This document shows positions 34,808-43,438 of a stretch of DNA of 64,000 nt, in pieces. This DNA is from Lentzea sp. NBRC 102530. Lineage in GTDB: Bacteria > Actinomycetota > Actinomycetes > Mycobacteriales > Pseudonocardiaceae. The stretch is taken from contig NZ_BSTF01000023.1 of assembly GCF_030269365.1 (NCBI RefSeq), positions 1 to 64,000 of the forward strand, in the 5' to 3' direction. Position 1 is the first letter of the stretch; every line of letters begins with the position of its first letter. The notes beneath the pieces were generated by a model, which saw only the letters and a program-made list of their open reading frames with translations, was not told where the DNA came from and did not search any database. The position numbers were made by a program, and so were the translations under genes.

Positions 34808-36127
34808 ATGACAGACACCACGCAATTCGCGACGTTCATGCTCGTCCTACTGGTGTTTTGGCCCAGTTACAACCTCGTGCTCGCCGTGTTCGTCTGGTGG
34901 CGCCCGAAACCGGGCGGCCCCGGCGTTCCCTCACGGCATCCGCTGGAGTACTGGATCATCATTCCGGCATTGAACGAAGAACGTGTCGTGGCTAACACGG
35001 TGCGTTCCGCACTGGCATTGGACGGCGCGCGCACGCCCGTTCAGGTCGTCGTTGTCGACGACGGTTCCGACGACGGCACGCCACACGTGCTGGCCGAGAT
35101 CGACGACCACCGGCTGCACGTCCTGCGGCGCGAACTCCCCCACGCCCGGCAGGGCAAGGGCGAGGCGCTGAACCACGCGTTCGCCTACGTCCGCGGACTG
35201 GCCGAGGAGGCCGGCAAGGTCCACCGCACGATCGTCGGCGTGATCGACGGCGACGGCCGCGGTGAGCCGGGGATGCTGTCGGAGATCAGCGCGTACTTCG
35301 GCGCGCGGGCCGTCGGTGCCGTGCAGTGCCGCGTGCGCATCCACAACCGCACGAACCTGTTGGCGTTCTTGCAGGATCTGGAGTTCAGCTGCGTGGTCGA
35401 CGCTTCGCAGTCGTTGCGGGACGTCGTGGGCACGGTCGGGCTCGGCGGCAACGGGCAGTTCGTGCGGTTGAAGACGTTGATGGACCTCGGCGACGCGCCT
35501 TGGTCGGCGTGCCTGGTCGAGGACCTCGAACTCGGGTTGCGGGTGCACCTCGGCGGGCAGCGGATCCGGTACGCGACGCACGCGACCATCACCCAGCAGG
35601 GGCTGGTCGACGTTCAGCGGTTGCTGCGGCAGCGGACCCGGTGGGGGCAGGGGAACCTGCAGTGCCTTCGCTACGTGCCCCGGTTGATCCGGGCCAAGCA
35701 CGTCGGGTCGGTGGCGTTGCTGGAGTTCCTGCAGTACCTGCTGACGCCCTGGTTGGTGGCGCCGATGACGTTGCTGGTGACCCTGTTGGTGGGGATCAAC
35801 TTCTACGCCCAGTTCACCGGGGACTCGTTCGGCGGGTTCACCGCCAACGGCGGGAACACCCTGCTGGCGTTGGGGATCTGGCTCGTGGCGCTGGTGCTGC
35901 CCGGGCTGATCTGGGGTGTGGTGCACCGGCTCCGGCACGGCGATGAGCCGCTGTGGCGGTGTTTGCTGGTGGGGCTCACCTATCCGCTCTTCTTGATCCT
36001 CGGGTCTGTTTCGACGTTGCGGGCGTTGTACCGGCACTTCGCCGGGCGGAACACCTGGGCCAAGACGGAACGGTTGGTGGAGAAGGAGGTTCCGGTGGTT
36101 GGCCAGCCGGTGCCGAAGATCGCATGA
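34808..36127 (+). CDS. Membrane glycosyltransferase family 2 (processive polysaccharide synthase-like)
   Basis: 439 residues: an N-terminal membrane helix, a cytoplasmic GT-A domain and three or four C-terminal helices. The GT2 signature is complete: VVDDGSDDGT (about 79-88), GVIDGDGRG (about 145-153), the acceptor-site Asp in VEDLELGLRV and QRTRWGQGN (QxxRW), as in hyaluronan/chitin/PNAG-type synthases. This arrangement usually makes and exports a polymer. Together with WecB and a deacetylase-like protein it suggests an amino-sugar exopolysaccharide. AGG lies eight bases before the ATG. Confidence 0.88.
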   Translation: MTDTTQFATFMLVLLVFWPSYNLVLAVFVWWRPKPGGPGVPSRHPLEYWIIIPALNEERVVANTVRSALALDGARTPVQVVVVDDGSDDGTPHVLAEIDDHRLHVLRRELPHARQGKGEALNHAFAYVRGLAEEAGKVHRTIVGVIDGDGRGEPGMLSEISAYFGARAVGAVQCRVRIHNRTNLLAFLQDLEFSCVVDASQSLRDVVGTVGLGGNGQFVRLKTLMDLGDAPWSACLVEDLELGLRVHLGGQRIRYATHATITQQGLVDVQRLLRQRTRWGQGNLQCLRYVPRLIRAKHVGSVALLEFLQYLLTPWLVAPMTLLVTLLVGINFYAQFTGDSFGGFTANGGNTLLALGIWLVALVLPGLIWGVVHRLRHGDEPLWRCLLVGLTYPLFLILGSVSTLRALYRHFAGRNTWAKTERLVEKEVPVVGQPVPKIA

Positions 36128-36258
36128 GGTTCTTGCTGGGGTGCGGCTTGGGTGCGGCTTGGGTGGGCTGGTGCCGGTTCCAGCGGGGTTGGTCGCGTTT
36201 TGTTGGTCGGGCTGCGGTTGCGAGGGTGCTTGCGCGGGTCGGTTCGACCATGTGGGGT

Positions 36259-36381
36259 GCGATTGGGGCTTGACCTTGAGCCTCTGGCGGGATGCGTATC
36301 GGCCTCAAAAGCCGGGGTGAAAGGCGCCCCGGCCGGTCTGACATGGTGGCATCCCGCCCCTCAAGGTCAAGCCCCAATCGC
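36259..36381. repeat. 123-nt palindromic element, copy A
   Basis: The outer arms 36259-36280 and 36360-36381 are perfect 22-base reverse complements. An inner stem 36286-36295/36349-36358 is a perfect 10 bp. A central hairpin pairs GCCGGGG (36311-36317) with CCCCGGC (36327-36333) around TGAAAGGCG. It lies 131 bases after the GT2 stop, between convergent genes. The second copy (51360-51482) is exactly as long and differs by compensatory changes. Confidence 0.85.
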
Positions 36382-36487
36382 CCAGAGCGGTGGAACCGGC
36401 TGGGTGATGAGGATCGGCCCGTTCGGGCTCGCTCCGCTTCGCCACGCCAGGACCCGTAGGTGGCTGGCTTACGTCTGTGGCTGTCCG

Positions 36488-36592
36488 GTTGGCACCGCGC
36501 GCCAGGCTTGCGTGCGTGGTCGCCCTGCATCGGCGATCGCAGTTGGCACCGCGCCAGGCTTGGGCGGTCGTCGGCCTGCATAGGCGGCTGCG
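36488..36592. repeat. Imperfect direct tandem repeat, about 52 nt
   Basis: 36488-36541 and 36542-36592 both begin GTTGGCACCGCGC and share CAGGCTTG and CCTGCAT segments, in the same orientation. With the preceding palindromic element, this is what the 547-base gap between the GT2 gene and the response regulator holds. No gene was recognised in the gap. Confidence 0.6.
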
Positions 36593-36674
36593 GTTGGGCG
36601 GGAGTGTCAGACCCCGCCGGTACGTTGGGTCGCGGGGGAGCCAAAACCCGAGGTGACCCTTGCGGGAGCGTGCG

Positions 36675-37328
36675 TCAGAACGTGCCTGGGTGGGTGCGTC
36701 TGCGCCGGGCCGCGTAGACGCCCGCCTCGGTGCGGCGGTCGAAGCCGAGTTTGTGCAGCAGTGAGGACACGTAGTTCTTCACGGTCTTCTCCGCCAGGAA
36801 CAGGCGGTTCGCGATCTGCCGGTTGGTCATGCCCTCGGCGATCAGGTCGAGGATGCGGCGTTCCTGCGGGCTCAACGCGGCGTAGCGCGGGTCTTCCTCC
36901 GGGCCGCCCCGAAGCCGTTGCAGGACGGTGGCCGTCACGCCGGCGTGCAGGAGGCTGCCGCCTGAGGCGAGGGTGCGGACGGCCGCCACCAGGTCGTTGC
37001 CGGAGACCTCCTTGAGCATGTAGCCCGAGGCGCCCGCCATGATCGCGCCGAAGAGGGCCTCGTCGTCCGAATAGGACGTCAGCATCAGGCAGGCCGGCGG
37101 GGGCTGGACCAGGCTCCGGATCTCCCGGCACACCGTGACGCCGTCGCCGTCGGGGAGGCGGACGTCGATGATCGCCACGTCGGGCTTGAGGTGTGAAGCC
37201 TGGGCTATCGCGGCGGCCGCGCTGTCCGCCTGGCCCACGACGTCCACGTCCTCCGCTTGTGCCAGCAGTTGGACGAGGCCTCGTCTCACGATCTCGTGGT
37301 CGTCCACCAAGAGCACCGCTATCGCCAT
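36675..37328 (-). CDS. NarL/LuxR family response regulator (DevR/DosR-like)
   Basis: 217 residues: receiver domain with acidic pair D9/D10, phospho-acceptor about D55 in IIDVRLPDGDG, conserved Thr in MLTSYSDDEA and Lys in GYMLKEV. The C-terminal LuxR HTH is LSPQERRILDLIAEGMTNRQIANRLFL. It is closest in layout to actinobacterial DevR/DosR. The ATG overlaps the 3' end of the sensor-kinase gene by 10 bases, so the pair is coupled. It probably controls a hypoxia or redox response; the target genes are not seen here. Confidence 0.88.
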   Translation of the reverse strand: MAIAVLLVDDHEIVRRGLVQLLAQAEDVDVVGQADSAAAAIAQASHLKPDVAIIDVRLPDGDGVTVCREIRSLVQPPPACLMLTSYSDDEALFGAIMAGASGYMLKEVSGNDLVAAVRTLASGGSLLHAGVTATVLQRLRGGPEEDPRYAALSPQERRILDLIAEGMTNRQIANRLFLAEKTVKNYVSSLLHKLGFDRRTEAGVYAARRRRTHPGTF

Positions 37329-38866
37329 CTCGCCTCCTGCAGCACCAGTGGGACGAACCAGGTGACGCTCACCCCCGCGCCGGGGATCGAGTCCACGGCG
37401 CAGTCGCCGTGGTGGCGGCGTGCTCGCGCCGCCATGTTGGCCAGTCCTCCCGCGTGGTGGGGTTGGCCCGCGGAATCGTCAGACAACGGCAAGCCGCGGC
37501 CGTCGTCCTTGACGAGCAGTTCGAGGCTCGACACCGTGCGGTCGACGGTCACGGCCACGGCCACGTGTTTCGCGCGCGCGTGGCGGACCACGTTGGTGAG
37601 CGCTTCGCGGAGGGTGGCCAGGAGGTCGGGTCTGACCTGGTCCGGGACCACCGTGTCCAACGGCCCTTCCAGGGAGACGTCCGGTTCGAAGCCGAGGAGG
37701 CGGGCTGAGTCGTGGACGGCGTTGAGGAGCTGGCCGCGCAGGCTCGTGCTGCCGGACGGGGGTTCCTGCAACGAAAAGATGGTGCGGCGGATCTCCCGGA
37801 TCGTGTGGTCCACCTCCTCCACGAAACCGCTGATCCGTTCCACGACCTGGGGTCTACCGCTGCTCATGCCGGTGAGGCCCTGCAGGCCGAGGCCCAGGCC
37901 GAAGAGGCGTTGGATGACGAGGTCGTGCAGGTCTCTTGCAATGCGGTCGCGGTCCTCGAGGACTGCCAGGCGTTCGGTGTCTCCTCTGGCCCTGGTGAAT
38001 TCGAGGACCAGGGCGGCCTGGGCGGCGAAGGTCTCGATCAGGTCCGGGTCGTCGAAGCTCGGTTCGTCCGGCAGGCGGGTCACCAGGAGCACGCCGATGG
38101 TGCGGTCGCCCACCTTCATCGGGACGACCGCGCACGGGCCCGGCACCTCGGGGAGCGTGCCCTCGTCGTGGCACTCGCCCATGCCCGACTCGTAGACGCG
38201 GTACGTGGCGGTGCCCTCCTTGGGCACGCGCATGCCTTCGGCGTCGTAGGTGCCGCCCACGGTCACCTCGATGACGAGGTCGCCGTTGTGATCGGGCAGG
38301 ACCAACGCCGCGAAGTCCGCGTGCGCTGTCCTTCGCGCGGCCTTCACCACGCGGTAGAGGGCGTCACGGCCGTTCGTGCCCAACAGCAGGTCGGTGGTCA
38401 CTTCTGCTGCGGCGCGCAGCCAGACCTCGCGTTTGCGGGTTCGTTCGTAGCGGTCGAGGTGGCCGACGGCGCTGCCCGCCGCGGTGGCGAGTGCGTGCAG
38501 GACGTCGCGGTCCTGGCTGGTGAACTCGGCCTTGCCGCTCAGGAAGAGGTTGCCGAACGTCTCGTCGTGGACCTTGATCGGTGCGCCCAGGAAGTCGGCG
38601 GCGGTGATCGAGCGCGGGTCTCCCGAGGTGATCTGGACCTGGCCGTCGTGGCGGGCGGTGAACTCGGTGAGTTCGCGGTGGCCGTCGATCACCGATAACG
38701 CGCCGTAGGGGGCACCGACGAGTTCACAGGCCGATTCGACGACGTGGCGGAGGAGTTCGGGGAGCGTGTCGTCCTCGGCGAAGGACAGCACGACGTCCAG
38801 AACCCGCTGTTCTGTGCTCACGTTGCCGCCCACGGCCTTCACCCCTTTGGGGGTTAGAAGTGACAC
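37319..38866 (-). CDS. GAF-domain sensor histidine kinase (DevS/DosS-like)
   Basis: 515 residues (start uncertain): two tandem GAF domains (about 20-160 and 180-325), a HisKA_3 dimerisation segment RDRIARDLHDLVIQRLFGLGL with the phospho-accepting His, and a HATPase domain (EALTNVVRHARAKH, VKDDGRGLP, GGLANMAARARRHHG). The architecture matches DosS/DevS, where GAF-A binds heme; heme binding here is not demonstrable from sequence alone. In-frame GTG codons at 38842, 38833 and 38821 are alternative starts. It is upstream of and overlaps its cognate regulator gene. Confidence 0.87.
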   Translation of the reverse strand: MSLLTPKGVKAVGGNVSTEQRVLDVVLSFAEDDTLPELLRHVVESACELVGAPYGALSVIDGHRELTEFTARHDGQVQITSGDPRSITAADFLGAPIKVHDETFGNLFLSGKAEFTSQDRDVLHALATAAGSAVGHLDRYERTRKREVWLRAAAEVTTDLLLGTNGRDALYRVVKAARRTAHADFAALVLPDHNGDLVIEVTVGGTYDAEGMRVPKEGTATYRVYESGMGECHDEGTLPEVPGPCAVVPMKVGDRTIGVLLVTRLPDEPSFDDPDLIETFAAQAALVLEFTRARGDTERLAVLEDRDRIARDLHDLVIQRLFGLGLGLQGLTGMSSGRPQVVERISGFVEEVDHTIREIRRTIFSLQEPPSGSTSLRGQLLNAVHDSARLLGFEPDVSLEGPLDTVVPDQVRPDLLATLREALTNVVRHARAKHVAVAVTVDRTVSSLELLVKDDGRGLPLSDDSAGQPHHAGGLANMAARARRHHGDCAVDSIPGAGVSVTWFVPLVLQEARWR

Positions 38867-38933
38867 CGCACGAACGACTGAGGGTAACTCCCCTGAGTAG
38901 TCAAGGGGGAGACCATCACTGCAAACAGTGAAC

Positions 38934-38942
38934 TTTGGGACT
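38934..38942. promoter_or_regulatory. DosR-box-like half-site upstream of the two-component operon
   Basis: TTTGGGACT matches one half of the known DosR/DevR consensus (TTSGGGACT). The other half is poorly conserved. A second inverted pair, GAGTAGTC (38895-38902) and GACTACT (38939-38945), overlaps it. It lies about 70 bases upstream of the kinase start, suggesting autoregulation. Confidence 0.4.
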
Positions 38943-38983
38943 ACTGAGAGTAGAGAGGCGTCTTGGATGGCGGATCGTCACGC

Positions 38984-39592
38984 TCAGTGCAGGCCGACGG
39001 TGAAGCCCTCGTCGATCACGCCGCGGTAGATCTGCGGGGCGAACGTCCGCAGTCCCTGGTCGATCGGGGCGATGAACCCCGCCGAGTCACCGAGCGGCAG
39101 CCGGTAGCCGTTCTGCACGCGGTGGAACTCCCACATGGGCTCCATCGTCGGGTGCGCCGGGCGGAACCGCTGTGGGTCGCGCGGGTGCAGGTCTACGCGG
39201 ACCAGCGTGCGGCGCACCAGGGCGTCCGCGAGCTGCACGGCGCGTTCCTGCGTGCGGGAGATCGAGATCGCGCCCAGTTCCTGCCAGGCCACGGCCCACG
39301 GCGCGCCCTGCGGGTCGTCCAGGCGGATGCCCTGCTGCTCGATGATCAGCTTGCGCGGGCGGGAGATCGTCTTCCACTTCACCACGGCCATCACGCCGAT
39401 GAAGGTGAACGCGATGCCGATGACGGCCGCGATGCTGCCGCCGACGGGCTCGCCGTCGAGGAACGCCGTGACCGCGCCGACCAGGGCGAGGATGCCGAGG
39501 ATTCCGGCGACCGAGCCGCCGATCAGGACTTTGCGGGTGTCGCTCTTGCCGAGGTCGATGATGACGGGCGGAGGCGGTCCCCAAGCGGTCAT
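38984..39592 (-). CDS. Hypothetical membrane protein with PH-like domain
   Basis: 202 residues with two membrane helices (VLIGGSVAGILGILALVGAV and AAVIGIAFTFIGVMAVV), then a soluble domain (RPRKLIIEQQGIRLDDPQGAPWAVAWQELGAISISRTQER) resembling bacterial PH-like domains that follow helix pairs. The ATG overlaps the meaB stop (ATGA), so it is coupled to meaB. No link to acyl-CoA metabolism is obvious from sequence. Function unknown. Confidence 0.7.
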   Translation of the reverse strand: MTAWGPPPPVIIDLGKSDTRKVLIGGSVAGILGILALVGAVTAFLDGEPVGGSIAAVIGIAFTFIGVMAVVKWKTISRPRKLIIEQQGIRLDDPQGAPWAVAWQELGAISISRTQERAVQLADALVRRTLVRVDLHPRDPQRFRPAHPTMEPMWEFHRVQNGYRLPLGDSAGFIAPIDQGLRTFAPQIYRGVIDEGFTVGLH

Positions 39593-40539
39593 GGCCGCAG
39601 GTTACCGCTGATCAACTGCTCGGCCGCGGCGAACGGGTCGAGTTCACCCGCGACGACGCGCTTCGCGAGCTCGTCCGTTCCGCCGAACCGGGTGCGGACG
39701 CGTTCCACCGCGATCACCTCGATCTCGGCCCCCGCGCGGCGCAGGCGGCGCTCGTGGAGTTCGCCGTGCTCGGCCATCCACGCGTGGTGCTCGCCGATCG
39801 CGGTGACGACCTGGTCCAGGCCCTCGTTGCGCGCGGCCACGGTCTTCACGACGGGTGGGCGCCACAGCGGGCCTTCGCGGTCGCGGCGGCCCAGCGAGAT
39901 CATGTACTTGAGGTCGCGAGCGGTCTGGTCGGCGCCGTCGCGGTCGGCCTTGTTGACCACGAAGACGTCGGCGATCTCCAGGATGCCCGCCTTCGCGGCC
40001 TGGATGCCGTCGCCCATGCCGGGCGCGAGCAGCACGATCGTCGTGTCGGCGAGCGCCACGATCTCGACCTCGGACTGGCCGACGCCGACGGTCTCCACGA
40101 GGACGACGTCGAAACCGGCCGCGTCGAGCACCCGCAACGCCTGCGGGGTCGCCCACGAGAGTCCGCCGAGGTGGCCGCGGGTGGCCATCGAGCGGATGAA
40201 CACGCCGGGGTCCGTCGCGTGGTCGCCCATCCGCACGCGGTCGCCCAGCAGGGCGCCGCCGGAGAACGGGCTGGACGGGTCGACGGCGATGACCGCGACC
40301 CGCTTGCCCTGGTCCCGGAAGGCCCGCACGAGGGCATTGGTGGAGGTCGACTTGCCGACCCCCGGAGCCCCGGTCAGGCCGATGACCTGGGCGTGCCCCG
40401 TGTGGGGCGCGAGCGCGGCCGCCACCTCGGGCAGCGCCTCGCTCGCCTGTTCCACCAGGGAGATCAGCCTGGCGACCGCGCGCGGCTCGCCGTCACGCGC
40501 GCGGTCGACCAGTCCTTCTACGTCAACGGCTTTGGCCAC
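39589..40539 (-). CDS. meaB: Methylmalonyl-CoA mutase-associated GTPase MeaB
   Basis: A 316-residue G3E-family P-loop GTPase that protects and reactivates the B12-dependent methylmalonyl-CoA mutase. Landmarks are Walker A TGAPGVGKSTSTNAL (about 54-68), VDPSSPFSGGALLGDRVRM, FIRSMATRGHLGGLS, the Mg-loop ETVGVGQSEVE and the base-specificity motif NKAD. The GTG start is 11 bases downstream of the thiolase stop. The mutase subunits are not in the window. Its place between a thiolase and a methylmalonyl-CoA epimerase fits propionyl/methylmalonyl-CoA metabolism. Confidence 0.93.
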   Translation of the reverse strand: MAKAVDVEGLVDRARDGEPRAVARLISLVEQASEALPEVAAALAPHTGHAQVIGLTGAPGVGKSTSTNALVRAFRDQGKRVAVIAVDPSSPFSGGALLGDRVRMGDHATDPGVFIRSMATRGHLGGLSWATPQALRVLDAAGFDVVLVETVGVGQSEVEIVALADTTIVLLAPGMGDGIQAAKAGILEIADVFVVNKADRDGADQTARDLKYMISLGRRDREGPLWRPPVVKTVAARNEGLDQVVTAIGEHHAWMAEHGELHERRLRRAGAEIEVIAVERVRTRFGGTDELAKRVVAGELDPFAAAEQLISGNLRP

Positions 40540-40550
40540 AGCCGAGGAGA

Positions 40551-41741
40551 TTAGGCCTTGGCGGGCACGCGGATGATCAGAGCGTCGCCCTGACCACCAC
40601 CACCGCACAGCGCCGCGGCACCCACGCCGCCACCACGCCGCTGCAGCTCGAGAGCGAGGTGCAGGGCGATGCGGGCGCCGGACATGCCGATCGGGTGGCC
40701 GAGCGCGATGGCGCCGCCGTTGACGTTGACCTTGTCCTCGGAGATCCCGAGCTTCTTCGTGGAGACGATGCCGACCGCCGCGAACGCCTCGTTGATCTCG
40801 ATCAGGTCGAGGTCGGCGGGGTCGATGCCCTCCTTGGCGCAGGCGGCCCTGATGGCGTTGGACGGCTGCTCGTGCAGCGAGGCGTCGGGACCCGCGACGA
40901 CGCCGTGGGCGCCGATCTCCGCGATCCACTCCAGGCCCAGTTCCTCGGCCTTGGCCTTGCTCATCACCACGACCGCCGCGGCACCGTCGGAGATCTGCGA
41001 CGCCGAACCCGCGGTGATCGTGCCGTCCGCGGCGAACGCAGGGCGCAGCTTGCCGAGGGTCTCGGTGGTCGTGTCGCCGCGAACGCCCTCGTCCGTCGAG
41101 AACAGGATCGGGTCGCCCTTGCGCTGCGGGATCGCGACCGGCGCGATCTCGGCGTCGAACACGCCGTTCTCGGCGGCCTTCGCGGCGAGCTGGTGCGACC
41201 GCGCGGAGAACGCGTCCTGCTCCTCGCGCGTGACGCCGTAGCGCTCGTTGTGCTTCTCCGTCGAGACGCCCATCGCGACCTGGTCGAACGCGCAGAACAG
41301 CCCGTCGTGCGCCATGTGGTCGAGCATCGTCACGTCGCCGTACTTGAACCCGCCGCGCGACTTCGGCAGCAGGTGCGGCGCCTGCGTCATCGACTCCTGG
41401 CCACCGGCCACGACGACGTCGAACTCACCGGCGCGGATCAGCTGGTCGGCCAGCGCGATCGCGTCGATGCCGGACAGGCAGACCTTGTTGATGGTCAGCG
41501 CCGGCACGTTCATCGGGATGCCCGCGGCCACGGCGGCCTGGCGGGCGGGGATCTGGCCCGCGCCGGCGGTGAGCACCTGACCCATGATCACGTACTGCAC
41601 CTGCTCGGGGGCGACGCCCGCGCGTTCCAGTGCCGCCTTGATCGCGACGCCACCCAGCTGGGCGCCCGAGAAGTCCTTGAGCGATCCCAGCAGTCGGCCC
41701 ATCGGGGTGCGCGCCCCGGCGACGATCACGGAACCGGACAC
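40551..41741 (-). CDS. Acetyl-CoA C-acetyltransferase (thiolase)
   Basis: A 396-residue type-II thiolase, condensing two acetyl-CoA or cleaving 3-ketoacyl-CoA. The nucleophile is C88 in NKVCLSG; the C-terminal catalytic motifs [17 protein letters not shown] and [10 protein letters not shown] are intact. The GTG at 41741 is preferred because GGAGG lies five bases upstream; the longer reading begins 12 bases earlier over that site. Together with the crotonyl-CoA carboxylase/reductase and 3-hydroxyacyl-CoA dehydrogenase in this window it could feed C4 acyl-CoA synthesis. Confidence 0.92.
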   Translation of the reverse strand: MSGSVIVAGARTPMGRLLGSLKDFSGAQLGGVAIKAALERAGVAPEQVQYVIMGQVLTAGAGQIPARQAAVAAGIPMNVPALTINKVCLSGIDAIALADQLIRAGEFDVVVAGGQESMTQAPHLLPKSRGGFKYGDVTMLDHMAHDGLFCAFDQVAMGVSTEKHNERYGVTREEQDAFSARSHQLAAKAAENGVFDAEIAPVAIPQRKGDPILFSTDEGVRGDTTTETLGKLRPAFAADGTITAGSASQISDGAAAVVVMSKAKAEELGLEWIAEIGAHGVVAGPDASLHEQPSNAIRAACAKEGIDPADLDLIEINEAFAAVGIVSTKKLGISEDKVNVNGGAIALGHPIGMSGARIALHLALELQRRGGGVGAAALCGGGGQGDALIIRVPAKA

Positions 41742-41866
41742 AACTGCCTCCATTGGAAGAGCGAACGGTCGTTAACTAGGCACCATACCTGCGCCTACTG
41801 GGCGGTAATCGTGTGAGACCCCGCACAGGGGCACCTGCACCGATCAGGTAGATACCCTTCGCCTCC

Positions 41867-42313
41867 ATGAACGCAGACATCGCTCGATTCGTGACCGCGG
41901 TCGACCACGTGGGCATCGCGGTGCCAGACCTCGACGTGGCCATCGCGTTCTACGTCGACAACTTCGGGCTGGAAGTGGCGCACGAAGAGGTGAACGAGGA
42001 GCAGGGTGTGCGCGAGGCGATGCTGCACGCGCCCGGTGACGCCGCCGGCACCGCGATCCAGCTGCTGGCGCCGTTGAACGAGGACTCCACGATCGCCAAG
42101 TTCATCGGCCGGTCCGGCCCCGGCCTGCAGCAGCTCGCGTACCGGGTGTCCGATGTGGACGTTGCCGCCGACGCACTGCGGGCCAAGGGGCTGCGGTTGC
42201 TCTACGACCAGGCGCGGCGCGGGACGTCGAACAGCCGGGTGAACTTCGTGCACCCCAAGGACGCGGGTGGCGTGCTCATCGAGCTGGTCGAGCCCGCCGC
42301 GTCAGCGCACTAG
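41867..42313 (+). CDS. mce: Methylmalonyl-CoA epimerase
   Basis: A 148-residue vicinal-oxygen-chelate-fold enzyme that interconverts (R)- and (S)-methylmalonyl-CoA. Metal ligands are seen in VDHVGIAVPDLD (His, about residue 13), GLQQLAYRVSDVD and VLIELVEP (Glu near the C-terminus). The ATG start is divergent from the thiolase with 125 bases between. The 3' end overlaps the convergent TetR gene by 12 bases. It supports a methylmalonyl-CoA role for the cluster together with MeaB. Confidence 0.92.
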   Translation: MNADIARFVTAVDHVGIAVPDLDVAIAFYVDNFGLEVAHEEVNEEQGVREAMLHAPGDAAGTAIQLLAPLNEDSTIAKFIGRSGPGLQQLAYRVSDVDVAADALRAKGLRLLYDQARRGTSNSRVNFVHPKDAGGVLIELVEPAASAH

Positions 42314-42850
42314 GGCGCCGGCGACGAAGTCCAGCTCCCTGTCGATCGGGTCGTCCTCGGCGCTGTGCCGGGCCACCGAGTGCCGGTAGCTGACGGCGAG
42401 GGCGAGCAGGGCCGCGGCGGCCTCGACGTCCCTGAGCGCGACGGCCGCCCCGCCCGCGGCGAGGATGACCTGCTTGATCTGCGCGGCGACGTTCGCGTAG
42501 CGGGCGTGCATGGCGTCGCGGACTGCCTCGTGCGTGTCCGCTTCCCGCCACAGCAGGTGCGAGAGCAGCGGCGAGGCGTTCAGACGGGCGTCGAGCGCGG
42601 CGACGAGCCTTCTCAACGACTCCGCGACGTCTCCCGCGACGACGACCCTGCGGTGGTCGACCGTGCTGTCCGGCAGGCGTGCGACCAACGCGGCCAGCAG
42701 GTCCTTCTTGCGGTTGAAGTAGTAGTGCACCAGGCCCTTGGGCACGCCGGCGCGTTCGGCGATCTTCGACGTCGGCGTGGCGTCGAAACCCCCGTCGGCG
42801 AAGAGCTCCTCGGCCGCGGTCAGGATGCGCTCCCTGGCCGAATCCTCCAC
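42302..42850 (-). CDS. TetR family transcriptional regulator
   Basis: About 182 residues: TetR N-terminal DNA-binding domain (ARERILTAAEELFADGGFDATPTSKIAERAGVPKGLVHYYFNRKKDLL, residues 4-52), then a helical ligand domain ending VAGALVR. The GTG at 42850 has GGAG/GGAGG upstream; a GTG at 42865 is possible. Any earlier start would run through the hairpin at 42871-42900. Neighbouring acyl-CoA genes make it a candidate regulator of thiolase, ccr or hydroxyacyl-CoA dehydrogenase genes, which share an 18-bp palindrome. Confidence 0.87.
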   Translation of the reverse strand: MEDSARERILTAAEELFADGGFDATPTSKIAERAGVPKGLVHYYFNRKKDLLAALVARLPDSTVDHRRVVVAGDVAESLRRLVAALDARLNASPLLSHLLWREADTHEAVRDAMHARYANVAAQIKQVILAAGGAAVALRDVEAAAALLALAVSYRHSVARHSAEDDPIDRELDFVAGALVR

Positions 42851-42870
42851 GCGCTCCGCCTCCACGGTGG

Positions 42871-42900
42871 TGCGGGCCCAAGAACGGTCCTGGGCCCGCA
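42871..42900. terminator. Hairpin between the SPW-repeat gene and tetR
   Basis: TGCGGGCCCA (42871-42880) pairs perfectly with TGGGCCCGCA (42891-42900) around a 10-base loop, 16 bases after the SPW-repeat stop. Confidence 0.7.
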
Positions 42901-42915
42901 GGTTTGCTTGCCTGA

Positions 42916-43275
42916 TCAGTGCGGTTGTGCCGCCGCCGAGTGCGCGGCGTTCGCGGAGGGCATCGCCAGCGCCCCCGCGGCCACGGTGAGCACGCCACCG
43001 ACCCAGGAGACCCACGAGGCCGCCATCAGGTCGCTGTAGCCCATCACCCACGGCGAGATGAACAGCAGTGCGCCGAGCACCATCTGCACGTACTCCCCGT
43101 AGATCAGCGCGGGCACGGCCAGGTCGACGAGTCCGTCGATCGCGATGAGCGCGCCGAGCACGATCATCGTCCACATGGCCGCGTTCGAGGTGTCCACGAC
43201 GAGCGGAGACAGCAGCACCAGCACGCCGATCGCCACCTCGGCCCAGTCCTGCCACCTGGTCCACGCCTTGGTCAT
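42916..43275 (-). CDS. SPW-repeat membrane protein
   Basis: A 119-residue membrane protein with four helices arranged as two SPW repeats: a first repeat with WAEVAIGVLVLLSPLVV and a second with MVLGALLFISPWVMGYSD. SPW proteins are widespread in actinobacteria and rhizobia, with no established function. The ATG at 43275 is used, with AGGAGG eight bases upstream; two GTG codons just before it are alternatives. A hairpin downstream separates it from tetR. Confidence 0.8.
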   Translation of the reverse strand: MTKAWTRWQDWAEVAIGVLVLLSPLVVDTSNAAMWTMIVLGALIAIDGLVDLAVPALIYGEYVQMVLGALLFISPWVMGYSDLMAASWVSWVGGVLTVAAGALAMPSANAAHSAAAQPH

Positions 43276-43376
43276 CTCCACCACCTCCTCCTTCTCGACA
43301 CCCTCGATGCTCCTCCTTGGTTGGCCGCCCGGTCAACTCTTCCGAGTGGAATCCCTCACAAGCGGGATTCTGAATC

Positions 43377-43394
43377 GGTTACTACTGAGTAACC
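43377..43394. promoter_or_regulatory. 18-bp palindrome upstream of ccr (shared motif, site 1)
   Basis: GGTTACT-actg-AGTAACC is a perfect inverted repeat with a 4-base spacer, 44 bases before the ccr start. Related sites at 51104-51121 and 56677-56694 give GGYTACY-N4-AGTAACY. The form suits a TetR-type dimer. Confidence 0.55.
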
Positions 43395-43438
43395 TCCGGC
43401 AACCTGCGACTATCCCTCACTCGGGAAGGAATGCCGCC

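Noticed and set aside
41764-41773. AACG-gt-CGTT near the thiolase start as an operator
   Set aside because: 4-base arms only, with no second copy at related genes in the window.
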